A stretch of 64,000 bases of DNA. It comes from Breoghania sp037026715 (GTDB lineage: Bacteria; Pseudomonadota; Alphaproteobacteria; Rhizobiales; Stappiaceae). Shown in pieces: positions 16,866 through 25,677 of this stretch. Position 1 is the stretch's first letter; each line of letters starts with the position of its first letter. The notes under the pieces are model-generated. The model saw nothing but the letters and a program-made list of their open reading frames with translations, was not told the DNA's origin and did no database searches. Position numbers and translations under genes: made by a program. Where the stretch lies: positions 248,001 through 312,000 of the forward strand of contig NZ_JBANCG010000006.1 in assembly GCF_037026715.1 (NCBI RefSeq), in the 5' to 3' direction.

Positions 16866-17116
16866 TCCCCACCTCACTCCTCCGCACAAACCCCCGCCAC
16901 CGTCGCCCCTATCACATCCACCGCATCCTTCGGCGCCAGCATCACCATCAGCCCGCGTTTGCCGCCGTTGATGACGACCTCCTCGTGCGCCATCGCCGCT
17001 TCCTCGATCACGGTCGGGTGGCGCTTTCGCTGGCCGAAGGGGCTGATGCCGCCCTTGTGGTAGCCGGTCAGCCGCTCCGCCTTGGCCGTGTCCATCATCG
17101 CGGCCGACTTGCCGCC
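16866..17116 (-). pseudogene. Truncated ybaK 3' end (copy 2), nearly identical to the intact gene
   Basis: About 250 bp that match the last half of ybaK at 17763-18012 except for a few substitutions. The encoded C-terminal 74 residues differ from the intact protein at only two positions, both conservative (Glu to Asp, Val to Ile). Similarity stops abruptly at the ACTTGCCGCC/ACAAAG boundary near 17116, in the middle of the gene, so there is no start and no N-terminal half. Conservative substitutions suggest the copy came from a related functional gene and did not simply decay in place. The flanks (16734-16858 and 17117-17398) show no gene. Confidence 0.88.
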
Positions 17117-17398
17117 ACAAAGTCACTCTGTTTTGCAGAATTGCCGTTCTTTCGTCAGGCTGTGGCAAGTCAAGTAGACCACGTCGCACGTCGAACAGAT
17201 CTGGCCACAAACGCGCGTTTCTACTCGAAGAGGGCGGATTTTGGACGGCTTTGGCCCATATAATAATATTTTTCGTCCAATGGTGCCGGCGTCTGGCCGT
17301 ATTTATCTATCGAGGGCCCCGACCCGATCCGGCGCGCCGCGCAGCGACAGGAGGGCAGGGCATATCCGGCGTGCATTCTCCGAGCGACTTCGGCTGCC

Positions 17399-17683
17399 AT
17401 GGGGACGAAAATGAGCGAGCGAAACGCGCCCGTATCCCAGGTTCCTACAGTTCGTGTGCTGAATCTGAAATCGACCCTGTCCTTTGTTTCAGTGACACTT
17501 TTGGTCGATACGATAATTCTGTCGACGTCAAGTTTCCTGGTCTGGAGCGTCGGCGGGTATTTCAGATTTTCGTTTTTACTGTTTGCGATTCTCACGGCTC
17601 TTGTGCTGCCACCGGCGCTCTGGGCGTGCGTGAAAGTGGCCCTGCTTGCTTTCGACGCGGAAACGGCGCCGGAGAACAACTGA
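17399..17683 (+). CDS. Small two-helix membrane protein, hypothetical
   Basis: 94 residues (90 if the ATG at 17411 is used). A polar N-terminus of about 25 residues is followed by two hydrophobic segments (about 27-50 and 54-83) and a short acidic tail. No family was recognised. It sits alone between the truncated ybaK copy and the intact ybaK gene, so it may be cargo of the event that duplicated the ybaK end. The ribosome binding site is weak, so moderate confidence that it is expressed. Confidence 0.5.
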   Translation: MGTKMSERNAPVSQVPTVRVLNLKSTLSFVSVTLLVDTIILSTSSFLVWSVGGYFRFSFLLFAILTALVLPPALWACVKVALLAFDAETAPENN

Positions 17684-17767
17684 TCCGGCGCGGATCTGCG
17701 GGGCGTGATCCCGGAAAGGGAGATGTGGACGCAGATCCGGCCGGCAAGGCGCTCGGCCGTCCCCCCC

Positions 17768-18247
17768 TCACTCCTCCGCACAAACCCCCGCCACCGTCGC
17801 GCCCACCACCTCCACCGCATCCTTCGGCGCCAGCATCACCATCAGCCCGCGTTTGCCGCCGTTGATGACGACTTCCTCGTGCGCCATCGCCGCTTCCTCG
17901 ATCACGGTCGGGTGGCGCTTTCGCTGGCCGAAGGGGCTGATGCCGCCCTTGTGGTAGCCGGTCAGCCGTTCCGCCTTGGCCGTGTCCATCATCGCGGCCG
18001 ACTTGCCGCCCAGCGCCGCCGCTATCCTTTTCATCGACAGGCTGGCATTCGACGGGATGACCGCGCAGGCAGGCCGCCCGTCCACCTCGATCATCAGCGT
18101 CTTCAGAACGCGTTCCGGCGGCAGGCCCACGGCCTCTGCCGCGTGCAGGCCGATCTGGTGCTGGCCGGCCACAAAATCGTATTCGTGCGTGCGAAAGGCG
18201 ACCTTCGCCTTTTTCAGCATCTGGGTTGCGGGGGTGCCGGTGCTCAA
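17768..18247 (-). CDS. ybaK: Cys-tRNA(Pro)/Cys-tRNA(Cys) deacylase YbaK
   Basis: 159 residues, the normal length for YbaK, an editing enzyme that hydrolyses mischarged Cys-tRNA(Pro). Typical elements are ATQMLKKAKVAFRTHEYDF at the N-terminus, KTLMIEVDGRPACAVIP in the middle, and GGISPFGQRKRHPTVIEE near the C-terminus. Translation most likely begins at a TTG (18247) that overlaps the stop codon of the upstream DUF4186 gene (TTGA), so the two are translationally coupled. Copies of its 3' end are repeated twice downstream (16866-17116 and 15899-16022). Confidence 0.93.
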   Translation of the reverse strand: MSTGTPATQMLKKAKVAFRTHEYDFVAGQHQIGLHAAEAVGLPPERVLKTLMIEVDGRPACAVIPSNASLSMKRIAAALGGKSAAMMDTAKAERLTGYHKGGISPFGQRKRHPTVIEEAAMAHEEVVINGGKRGLMVMLAPKDAVEVVGATVAGVCAEE

Positions 18248-18645
18248 CGGTTCGTCTTCCTGTTCGTGTTGTCGTTCATGTCCCGGATGATCCAGGTCAT
18301 CACCACCTCCACCACATGGGCCTGTTCGGCCTCGCTCAGCGGCCGGCCTTTCTCGATCCCGTGCCACTTCATCAGGCAACCCCGGCAGCAGGTGGCCGTT
18401 GCGTGCTGGGCAACGAAGACCGGGTGGCCCCGCATCGGCGTCTGCTTGCCGTCGTTGGCGGGCCTGGCCGGGGCAAGGCGCTTTTCGATGAAATCGGCGG
18501 CATGGCGCGCGATTGTCTCGCGGCCCTTCGCCCGCGCATAGGCGCGGTCCTTCGCGTTCAGCGTGAAGCGGGAGCGGAAGGTGGAGCGCGACAGCCGGTC
18601 GAACAGGCTGGCAATGTCGGCTTGCGTCGTTGAGGAGGGATCCAT
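18244..18645 (-). CDS. DUF4186 family protein
   Basis: 133 residues. The conserved DUF4186 blocks are present: RSTFRSRFTLNAKDRAYA, KGRETIARHAADFIEKRLAP, NDGKQTPMRGHPVFVAQHAT and ATCCRGCLMKWHGI. The paired cysteines and histidines suggest metal binding, but the function of this family is unknown. It is the first gene of a two-gene unit with ybaK, overlapping its TTG start by 4 bp. The start ATG at 18645 has a purine-rich run just upstream on the coding strand. Confidence 0.88.
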   Translation of the reverse strand: MDPSSTTQADIASLFDRLSRSTFRSRFTLNAKDRAYARAKGRETIARHAADFIEKRLAPARPANDGKQTPMRGHPVFVAQHATATCCRGCLMKWHGIEKGRPLSEAEQAHVVEVVMTWIIRDMNDNTNRKTNR

Positions 18646-18865
18646 CGTCAGTGTGTCCGGAGAGGGGCTTGTCCGGTGTCGGCGCCCGGGGCCGCCTTCC
18701 CGGCAAGGCGCGCATCGGGGCCTGACCGGTTCTGTTTAGAATAGCGCAGCGCGGGAGGCCAGCCCCAATTCCCGCCCGCGCCGGCGCGGGCGTCCGCAGG
18801 GGGTGTCCGTCGTTTTCCCCTTCTGCCCCTTGCCCTTGCGCCGCGTTGGCCTAAACTCCGGTGCG

Positions 18866-18982
18866 ACTCAACGGGGTGCCGTCCCGTCCCGCGCAACGTT
18901 TCGCGCCTGCCACGGGGCCGGCTGAGAGGCATTCGCCAACCCGTCGAACCTGATCCGGATCATGCCGGCGGAGGGATTGAGG
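18866..18982 (+). promoter_or_regulatory. TPP riboswitch (THI element)
   Basis: Contains the conserved parts in order: ACGGGGTGCC, GGCTGAGAGG, ACCTGATCCGGATCATGCCG and GGCGGAGGGA. The closing stem P1 is visible as CTCAA (18867-18871) with TTGAG (18977-18981). It lies 94 bp before thiM and is expected to shut off thiamine salvage genes when thiamine pyrophosphate is plentiful. Confidence 0.95.
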
Positions 18983-19075
18983 GCAAGCGTCGGGCAGGGC
19001 TATTTGCGGCCCACGTCGCGCGCGTTCCCCTCCCGGAAGATCCATCCGCCGGAAAAGCCCACGGGGAAAGACCAG

Positions 19076-19894
19076 ATGACAGACACCGCTCTGCCGACCC
19101 TCGACGAAGCCGGCCGCCTGCGCGATGCGGTGCGCAGCCAGGGGCCGCTCGTCCAGAACATCACCAACTATGTCGCCATGACGCTTTCGGCCAACGTGCT
19201 GCTGGCCGCCGGCGCCTCGCCCGCGATGGTGCACGCGGAAGAGGAGGTGGCCGATTTCGTCAAGATCGCCTCCGCCCTCGTCGTCAACATCGGCACGCTG
19301 TCGCCCTCCTGGGTCTCCGCCATGGTCATCGCGGCCGAAGCGGCAGGGGAAGGCGGCAAGCCCTGGGTGCTCGATCCGGTGGGCTGTGGCGCCACCCCCT
19401 ACCGCACAGAGACGGCGCGCAGGCTCGCCTCCCTGAAGCCCGCCGTCATCCGCGGTAACGCGTCCGAAATCATCGCGCTCGCCGGCGCATCGGGCGCGGC
19501 ACCCAAGGGGGTGGACAGCGCGGTCTCCTCGCAGGCCGCCGTCGGGCCGGGCCGCGCGCTCGCCCAGGCGACCGGCGCGGTCATCGCGATTACCGGCGAG
19601 GTCGATTTCGTGGTCGATGCCACCCGCACCGCTGCGATCGAGGGCGGCGACGAGCTGATGCCGCTGTCCACCGGCGTCGGCTGCGCGCTGAGCGGGCTTG
19701 TCGGCGCCTATGCGGCGGTCACGCCCGATCCCTTCGCGGCCGCCGTGGCCGCGCTCGCGGTCTACGGCGCGGCCGGCAGCATCGCCGCGCGCGGTTCAGG
19801 CGGCCCCGGCGACATTCCCGCAAGACTGTGCAACGCACTCCACCGGATGGACGGCGAGGACCTGCGCGCCAACGCCACGATCCGCCCCGCCTGA
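19076..19894 (+). CDS. thiM: Hydroxyethylthiazole kinase ThiM
   Basis: 272 residues. It phosphorylates 4-methyl-5-(2-hydroxyethyl)thiazole in thiamine salvage. Conserved ThiM blocks include PLVQNITNYVAMTLSANVLL, ASPAMVHAEEE, NIGTLSPSW, WVLDPVGCGATPYR, VIRGNASEIIAL and the C-terminal STGVGCALSGLVGAY phosphate-binding loop. The ATG at 19076 follows GGGGAAAG and sits 94 bp after the TPP riboswitch; the earlier in-frame opening begins inside the riboswitch and is rejected. It is co-transcribed with thiE. Confidence 0.95.
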   Translation: MTDTALPTLDEAGRLRDAVRSQGPLVQNITNYVAMTLSANVLLAAGASPAMVHAEEEVADFVKIASALVVNIGTLSPSWVSAMVIAAEAAGEGGKPWVLDPVGCGATPYRTETARRLASLKPAVIRGNASEIIALAGASGAAPKGVDSAVSSQAAVGPGRALAQATGAVIAITGEVDFVVDATRTAAIEGGDELMPLSTGVGCALSGLVGAYAAVTPDPFAAAVAALAVYGAAGSIAARGSGGPGDIPARLCNALHRMDGEDLRANATIRPA

Positions 19895-19954
19895 GGCGTC
19901 ACGTCTGAGCCCTCACGCCCGAGCCTTCCCGTACCCCAGCCTCAAGGTATCGCC

Positions 19955-20602
19955 ATGCCCCGTCCCGCCTTCGATCTCTCGCTCTATCTCGTCACCGACA
20001 CGCCGCAATGCGGGGCGCGCGGGGTGGTGGAAACGGCGGCGGCGGCGGCACGCGGCGGGGCGACGCTCGTGCAGCTGCGCGATCCTTTCGCCAAGACGCG
20101 GGAACTGGTCGAGCTTGCCCGCGCGCTGAAGGCGGCGCTGGAACCGTTTTCCGTGCCGCTCGTCATCAACGACCGCATCGACGTGGCGCTCGCCTCGAAG
20201 GCGCCGGGCGTCCACATCGGGCAGAAGGACATGACCCCGCGCGATGCCCGCGCGCTCATCGGTCCCGATGTCTTTCTGGGCCTATCCGTCGGCTCGCTGG
20301 AGGAACTGGCGGCTTCCGATCTCGGCGCGATCGATTATGTCGGCATCGGCCCCTATCGCGGCACCGCCACGAAGACGGACGCCGGCAACGCCATCGGCCT
20401 GTCCGGCTTCAAGACGGTGCGCGAGAAGATCGACCTGCCGGCGGTCGCCATCGGCGGCATCAAGGCGGAACATGTGGGCGAGCTGATCGCGGCGGGGGCG
20501 GACGGGGTCGCCGTCGTCTCCGCCATCTGCATGGCCGACGATCCGCAGGCCGCGACCGCCGAACTCGCCGGCCGCATCGCCGAGGCCCGCGCCCGGGCGT
20601 AG
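19955..20602 (+). CDS. thiE: Thiamine phosphate synthase ThiE
   Basis: 215 residues, full length. It joins hydroxymethylpyrimidine pyrophosphate and thiazole phosphate to make thiamine phosphate. The TIM-barrel motifs LYLVTDTPQC, VQLRDPFAKTRELVELA, LVINDRIDVAL, GVHIGQKDM, YVGIGPYRGTATK and VAIGGIKAEH are all present. The gene lies 60 bp after thiM, under the same riboswitch. Together they make a salvage module; no de novo thiamine genes are in the window. Confidence 0.95.
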   Translation: MPRPAFDLSLYLVTDTPQCGARGVVETAAAAARGGATLVQLRDPFAKTRELVELARALKAALEPFSVPLVINDRIDVALASKAPGVHIGQKDMTPRDARALIGPDVFLGLSVGSLEELAASDLGAIDYVGIGPYRGTATKTDAGNAIGLSGFKTVREKIDLPAVAIGGIKAEHVGELIAAGADGVAVVSAICMADDPQAATAELAGRIAEARARA

Positions 20603-20639
20603 GAGGCGGGTTCCGCCCGAAAAGGGAAGGGGGATACCG

Positions 20640-21071
20640 TCAGTCGATGCCGTTCGCCCGCTGCAAGGCCCGCACATAGGCGATGATCGGGCGCACCTCT
20701 TCCTGGGTGATCTGCGTCTGGGCGGGCATGTCGCCGAAGCGCCAGTGGTGGGCGCGCACGCCGCGCTGCGCGGCCATGTAGAACGACATGTCGCCGTGGT
20801 GGGAGGGCTTGTAGATCGGGTTCAGGAACGGCGGCCCCTGATCGGTGCCCGTGGCGTTCTCGCCGTGGCAGGCGGCGCAATTGTCGTTGAACAGCTTCCT
20901 GCCCGCGCTCTGGTAGGCGCTCAGCTGCGGAATGACGGGATCCGCCGCGACCGCGCGCCCGCCTGCCTCGCCACCGGATCCCCCGCCAAGGGTCAGCCAT
21001 GCCCCGACCAGTCCCAGTGCGGCGCCGGCCGCAAGCAGAATGAATGCACGCATCAGGAAATCTCTCCGCAT
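20640..21071 (-). CDS. Membrane-anchored or secreted cytochrome c
   Basis: 143 residues from the ATG at 21071 (137 from the ATG at 21053). An N-terminal hydrophobic segment (about residues 9-28) is a signal anchor or signal peptide. The haem motif CAACH is at residues 65-69, and FGDMPA provides the likely axial methionine (Met115). The mature part matches small mono-haem class I cytochromes that act as periplasmic electron carriers or oxidase partners. It is convergent with thiE, 37 bp away, and its promoter must be in 21072-21289. No oxidase gene is adjacent. Confidence 0.87.
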   Translation of the reverse strand: MRRDFLMRAFILLAAGAALGLVGAWLTLGGGSGGEAGGRAVAADPVIPQLSAYQSAGRKLFNDNCAACHGENATGTDQGPPFLNPIYKPSHHGDMSFYMAAQRGVRAHHWRFGDMPAQTQITQEEVRPIIAYVRALQRANGID

Positions 21072-21289
21072 TTCGTCCCTCGCGCCCGTCCTGGCGAAAG
21101 GCTCACGGAACTTTTCCGGCTTCCAGTGACGGGAAGGTCAAGCGCGCAGACCGCGACAATTTGCAAGGAGAAGTTGCGGGAATGGTGCCAAGGGGGCGGC
21201 ATGTCCGAGCCCGACGCTTGCGCAAAGCCCCGGCGGCCGTCTTACGCCGGAGGCTTCGACGTCAGCTCTTTGGTGCCGGCTCTCCCGCG

Positions 21290-22234
21290 TCAGATCGGGT
21301 CGGTGGAAATGTCGGCCTGGCGAAGCTGGACCGGCCAGCAGCGGAACGTCGCGGTGCCGATGGCGACCGGATAGCCGCCCTCCAGGGAGCGGGAAGACAG
21401 GCCGTCAGGGTCGCACAGCATGAACATCGGCGCCGTCTTTGTGTTCTCCGCCGCCCGTGCGGGCAGGGACAGCACGTGGCGGATGCTCTCGGTCTGCGGG
21501 CGCACCGCCATGATGACGAAAGCGCCGGCCAGCACGAGGTTGGCGACCAGGAGCGCGATCACCGGCTGACGGTCGAAGATCCACGGTCGGCGGCGTCTGC
21601 CCGCCGCGAGCTGCATGCCAAGGCCGCCCGGGGCGGCGGCGATGCCGTCCCCGCTCGCGGGCTGACCGGTCGTCGCGGTTCCGGCCGGGTTTGCCGTCGC
21701 GTCCACTCCTTGCGCGGGCTGGTCCGTCGGCCGTGGCTGGACGATCGTCGCCGTCGCGCCGTTGCTCGTACCGCCGCTGTGCGTCGTGTCGGCGACAGGC
21801 GCATCCGTTCCCCCCGCCGCCACCGGTGCGCCGGGCTCCTCTGCCGCTTGCGCACGCGCGGTTCGGGCCGTGCGGGGCTTGCTGTTGGGAAAGTCGGGGC
21901 GGTAGCCCACGTCGGGCAGCAGGATGCGCTGGGTGTCGCCGGCGCCCGGCCCGGCATAGTAAAGCCGCAGCAGGTTGCGCAGCCGCGAGGCGTTTACCCG
22001 CACGATCGGGTTGGAGCGCGGGTTGAATTCGTCCGGCTGGCTGAAGACGTGGCGGGCAATGCTGGCTTCCTTCAGGTCCTCCTCCGCGCCGGCAAGACGG
22101 CGATCCACCAGATAGGCGAGCAGGCGGCTGACCTTCGGCGAACGGGAAAACGTGTCGGAGGTGAGGATCCTTTCGAGTGTCGCTCTTATCGAGACGTCGT
22201 CGAGTTCGGATCCGGCTTCTCGACGCTCTGTCAT
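21290..22234 (-). CDS. Membrane-anchored protein with an N-terminal winged-helix-like domain
   Basis: 314 residues. Residues about 12-116 form a domain with LERILTSDTFSRSPKVSRLL, NPIVRVNASRLRNLLR and LPDVGYRPDF, which resembles the helix-turn-helix-like domain placed in front of adenylate cyclase-like or TPR proteins in Rhizobiales. A long Pro/Ala/Thr-rich linker (about 117-210) leads to one membrane helix (about 224-243) and a short extracytoplasmic part with two cysteines. The same N-terminal domain occurs in the TPR protein at 62138-63922, so the window has two paralogues. DNA binding is inferred from the family, not shown here. Confidence 0.7.
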   Translation of the reverse strand: MTERREAGSELDDVSIRATLERILTSDTFSRSPKVSRLLAYLVDRRLAGAEEDLKEASIARHVFSQPDEFNPRSNPIVRVNASRLRNLLRLYYAGPGAGDTQRILLPDVGYRPDFPNSKPRTARTARAQAAEEPGAPVAAGGTDAPVADTTHSGGTSNGATATIVQPRPTDQPAQGVDATANPAGTATTGQPASGDGIAAAPGGLGMQLAAGRRRRPWIFDRQPVIALLVANLVLAGAFVIMAVRPQTESIRHVLSLPARAAENTKTAPMFMLCDPDGLSSRSLEGGYPVAIGTATFRCWPVQLRQADISTDPI

Positions 22235-22583
22235 GTCAAAAATGCTCCAGTCAGCGGGACCGTCCTTGCACCGGAGCGCGGCTTTTCGGCGCGGTCAAGT
22301 CTCCAGCGGCAGCGGATCCGAGCCCTTTGCAAAAAGCGAATACACCCACTTGGCCGTACAAATTGAGGTAATAGGATTGGAAAGGCATGTCAATCTTTCC
22401 AATGTCTTCCGGAGGGCGGGGCAGGGCGAGCGCGGTGGCTGCTTGGGGGCGTGTGGCCGTCAAATGCTTGATAGAAAACCACCAAAGGTTGCCGGGCCGG
22501 GGGCAATGCGTCAAGCGTCGCGGCTCCATTCGCCGATGCGCGCCCCGATGCAGGGGAGCAAGGCCGGCCCGAGCGGACGAAAA
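22235..22583. other. Intergenic region with no gene recognised
   Basis: About 350 bp between the start of the winged-helix-like gene and the terminator of the L,D-transpeptidase gene. It is expected to hold the promoter of the former. No repeat, RNA or coding frame could be supported. Confidence 0.4.
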
Positions 22584-22621
22584 AGGGGAGAAGGCGCGGC
22601 ACCGGCCACGCCTTCTCCCCT
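22584..22621 (-). terminator. Rho-independent terminator of the L,D-transpeptidase gene
   Basis: A perfect 13-bp stem (AGGGGAGAAGGCG with CGCCTTCTCCCCT) with a short GC loop, followed in the minus direction by a T run (CCTTTTTCG). It is 107 bp past the stop codon of the gene at 22729-23565. Confidence 0.85.
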
Positions 22622-22728
22622 CTTGTTCGGCCTCGTTTTTGTCCGGACCGGTTTGCCGGTCGCGGCGTATCGTCACGGGCGCCGTCTCGGGCGAGCCCCG
22701 GATCTTCTCCGGTGATCCGCTTGTCGTC

Positions 22729-23565
22729 TCAGTTGACGATGACCTTTGTGCCCACGTCGACCCGGGCGTAGAGATCCTCCACATCCTGGTTGCGCATGCG
22801 GATGCAGCCGGAGGAAACGGCGTGGCCGATGGTCCAGGGCTCGTTGGAACCGTGGATGCGGTAGAGCGTGGAGCCGAGATAGAGCGCTCGTGCGCCGAGC
22901 GGGTTGCGCGGGCCGCCGGGCATCATGGTCGGCAGACCCGGCTGGCGCTTGCGCATCTCCGCCGGCGGGCGCCATTCCGGCCATTCCGCCTTGCGGGTCA
23001 CCCTGTGCTCGCCCGCCCACTGGAAGCCCGGCCGGCCGACCCCCACCCCGTAGCGCCGCGCGGTGCCGCCGGGCTCCACCAGGTAGAGGTAGCGCGAGGG
23101 CGTATCGATGATGATCGTGCCCGGCGCCTCCGTTCCGTCATAGGCCACCTCCGTCGGCAGGAAGGCGGGATCGAATTCGCGCTTCGGCCGCCTGGCGGTC
23201 TGGCGCTGCGGCGCGGCCGGCGCATAGGCCCGGCGCACGGCCGGCGCGCGGGCGGCGGGCGGGCGAACGGTCGAGCGGCGCGGCTCCATCGGCCGGTCCC
23301 AGCGCGGATAGGCATCCGCCTCGGGCCGCGCGCTGGAGGAAGAAAACAGCCCGCGGTTGCGCCAGATCGGCCGGTTGTCCGCCCGACCGGCAGAGGGTGC
23401 CACGGCGCGCGAGCGTTCGAAACTGTTGTAGCCCCAGCCATCGGGAAGATCGGGGCTCGCCGCATAAGGCGGCGGTGCCGCCCGCGATTGCGCACCGGCG
23501 GGAACGATCGCCGCCACGATCATGCCGACGGCCGCAAGATGAACGAGAAAACGGTTTTTCGACAT
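22729..23565 (-). CDS. L,D-transpeptidase (YkuD domain)
   Basis: 278 residues. A signal peptide (about residues 1-25) is followed by a low-complexity Pro/Arg/Ala-rich linker and the YkuD catalytic domain (about 150-278). The catalytic signature HGSNEPWTIGHAVSSGCIRM is complete, with the nucleophilic cysteine near residue 254 and the histidines in place. Such enzymes make 3-3 peptidoglycan crosslinks or attach lipoproteins in the periplasm. The ending VDVGTKVIVN is typical of the family. A strong terminator follows at 22584-22621. Confidence 0.93.
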   Translation of the reverse strand: MSKNRFLVHLAAVGMIVAAIVPAGAQSRAAPPPYAASPDLPDGWGYNSFERSRAVAPSAGRADNRPIWRNRGLFSSSSARPEADAYPRWDRPMEPRRSTVRPPAARAPAVRRAYAPAAPQRQTARRPKREFDPAFLPTEVAYDGTEAPGTIIIDTPSRYLYLVEPGGTARRYGVGVGRPGFQWAGEHRVTRKAEWPEWRPPAEMRKRQPGLPTMMPGGPRNPLGARALYLGSTLYRIHGSNEPWTIGHAVSSGCIRMRNQDVEDLYARVDVGTKVIVN

Positions 23566-23805
23566 TCCTCACTGCCCTTCGTCAGATGATACCTGTCCTG
23601 TCCCCGGCCGGCCTTGCGGCAGCGGGCGGACGGTCGTCGTGAAAGTCCTTTGCGGATCATTTTCATCGAACTTGCCGAAAATGCCTCGGGAAATGGTGAA
23701 TCCGCAGCAATGCGGAGCGTGAATCGCGAATTCTGGTTAGCGTCCGGTTGGCGAAACCGGTTAACGAAACCTTGGCGCCGCGCGATCGGCTTTCGCGCAT
23801 GCGCA

Positions 23806-24573
23806 TCATTCCGGCCCGCTTTCCGCGTCATCGCCCGGCAGTGGCTTTCGTCGCCGCCTCAGGATGTCGATCCCCGCCAGCACGATGAAGGACAGTGCGG
23901 CCCACGCGGTGCCGAGCGCCCACCCCGCCGCCACGTCACTCGGCCAGTGAACGCCGAGATAGATCCGGCTGAGCCCGATCATGACGGCCAGTATCAGCGC
24001 GCAGGCGATGAGATAGACCCGCACGCGCCGGCGCGTGACGACGCGGGCGATCAGGGCGGCGAGCGTCAGATAGGTGAGGGTGGAGATGGTGGCATGGCCG
24101 GAGGGAAAGCTCGCCGTGTGGATGATGTCGAGATGTTTCACGAGGTCGGGTCGCGGCCGCTCGAACAGCATCTTCAGGCCGGTGGAAAGTGCGGCCCCGC
24201 CCGCCACCGACAGCGCCACGAAAGCGGAGGTGGCGGGCCGCCGTGCCGCCAGCAGCCCGCCGCAGACCATCGTCGTCAGCAGGATGATGACCGGAAACCC
24301 GCCGAGTGCGGTGATCTCCAGCGCGGCCTCCTCCAGCCAGGGCGGGCCAAGGAGCTGCTGCGGGTTGCCGGGCTCGCGCAGGGACAGGAACAGCACATGG
24401 TCGATGTGGTCGAGCTCGCCCTCGCTCATTTCATCGGCGATGTTGATGAACGCCCAGCCGGAAAACGCCAGCACCGCGATGAGCACCACCGCCAGCAATG
24501 TCTGCCGGTCGTCGCGGATACCCGCGATCAGGCGTCGAACGTTTGTCCTGGTGGTTGCGGCGAAACGTTCCAT
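23806..24573 (-). CDS. PAP2 family phosphatase
   Basis: 255 residues from the ATG at 24573. A GTG at 24639, almost touching the upstream DUF2927 stop codon, would add 22 residues. The three PAP2 signatures are complete: KMLFERPRP, PSGH (in FPSGHATIST) and SRIYLGVHWPSD, with the catalytic histidines. Five to six membrane helices are visible. Members hydrolyse lipid phosphates such as undecaprenyl pyrophosphate or phosphatidic acid at the outer face of the inner membrane. It follows the DUF2927 gene on the same strand and is probably co-transcribed. Confidence 0.9.
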   Translation of the reverse strand: MERFAATTRTNVRRLIAGIRDDRQTLLAVVLIAVLAFSGWAFINIADEMSEGELDHIDHVLFLSLREPGNPQQLLGPPWLEEAALEITALGGFPVIILLTTMVCGGLLAARRPATSAFVALSVAGGAALSTGLKMLFERPRPDLVKHLDIIHTASFPSGHATISTLTYLTLAALIARVVTRRRVRVYLIACALILAVMIGLSRIYLGVHWPSDVAAGWALGTAWAALSFIVLAGIDILRRRRKPLPGDDAESGPE

Positions 24574-24642
24574 CAAGCGGGCCCCGTGCCGGTGTTGAGA
24601 GCATCTGTCGTCCAACGTGGCCGGCGGTGGAAAGTTCACCGG

Positions 24643-25491
24643 CTACCGCACGACGCGCCGCGCATCCCGGATGACCTGCGGCAGCAGCGGCTTGACCATG
24701 GCGGCGGTCATGCCCGGCTTGATGCGCGGGTCGTAGAGCATGTTCATGATCAGCCGGTCGAAAACGGTGAACGTGTCGTGGTCGGAGCTGTCGTTGAAGA
24801 CCGAGTGGACCAGCCGGTCGTCGTCGTTCATCGGGCCGAGGCCCTGCAGCGTTTCCTCCACCAGGCAGCGCCGGAACAGGTGATCGCCCTCGTCGGCGAC
24901 GATGACGGCCGTCGAACGGGTGATGCCCTTTCGCTCGGCCTCCACCCGCACCAGGCAGCGCCCCGGCGCGCGCGCGCTTGAATCGCGGTAGACCTCCCGG
25001 CGCACCGTCTCCACGTATTGCGCCCGATCGACGATAAAGAGGTGGAAGTTCGCGCTTTCCGTATCTCTGGCAAGGCGGGCGTTCAGGCCGCGCACTTCCT
25101 TCGTCAGGCCATTTATGAACCGGCGCACGTCCCGGGTGCGGTCGCGGCGCGCAAGGTTGGTCAGCCGGAAAAGCACCGGCCCCTCGTATTTCTTGACCTG
25201 ATAGGGTTTCCACGACCAGGTGCGGTATTCCAGACCGAAGACCGTCCACATGAAGCCGTCGGTCAGTTCCTTGTCGCTGAACCGGGCGGCGGTGAGCGAG
25301 ACGGGGCCGGGCCCGCTGTGGGCCGCCTTGATCGCCGCGGGCCGCATTGGCGGAACCTGGGCCCGGGCGGCATCCGGCAAGGTCAATGCCAAAACGAGCG
25401 CCGTCAGGAGCGCCGTCGCAAGCGCCGTTGCGGGGCCCATCGCGGCGGCGGCTGGGCGCCGGGCAGGCGCGGAAGAACGAGAAGAGGGCAC
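24643..25491 (-). CDS. DUF2927 family secreted protein
   Basis: 282 residues. An Ala/Leu-rich N-terminal segment (about residues 18-45, ending ARAQ) acts as signal peptide. The body carries the DUF2927 features SANFHLFIVDRAQYVETVR, RCLVRVEAERKG, RCLVEETLQGLGPMNDDD and SVFNDSSDHDTFTVFDRLIM. The family resembles zinc-peptidase-like secreted proteins of alphaproteobacteria, with no established function. It starts 186 bp from the divergent cheZ gene and lies just ahead of the PAP2 phosphatase gene. Confidence 0.85.
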   Translation of the reverse strand: MPSSRSSAPARRPAAAAMGPATALATALLTALVLALTLPDAARAQVPPMRPAAIKAAHSGPGPVSLTAARFSDKELTDGFMWTVFGLEYRTWSWKPYQVKKYEGPVLFRLTNLARRDRTRDVRRFINGLTKEVRGLNARLARDTESANFHLFIVDRAQYVETVRREVYRDSSARAPGRCLVRVEAERKGITRSTAVIVADEGDHLFRRCLVEETLQGLGPMNDDDRLVHSVFNDSSDHDTFTVFDRLIMNMLYDPRIKPGMTAAMVKPLLPQVIRDARRVVR

Positions 25492-25677
25492 CGACGCATC
25501 CCTTGTATGAATTGCCGACCCGGCGCCGGCGCACGAAATTCGCGCAAACCCGTAGGGGTGTCAACGTGATGGATTTGATCCGCTTTTCGTTCCGGATTCG
25601 GGATGAGAGGGAACAATTCCTTAATCGGCGGCGGGTAGATTGCGGCCAATTGTGACGCCAACCAGCCGGACCGATTG

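Noticed and set aside
21044..22366. Plus-strand frame of about 440 codons opposite the winged-helix-like gene
   Set aside because: No domain and skewed composition; the minus-strand protein shares a conserved domain with a second gene in the window.
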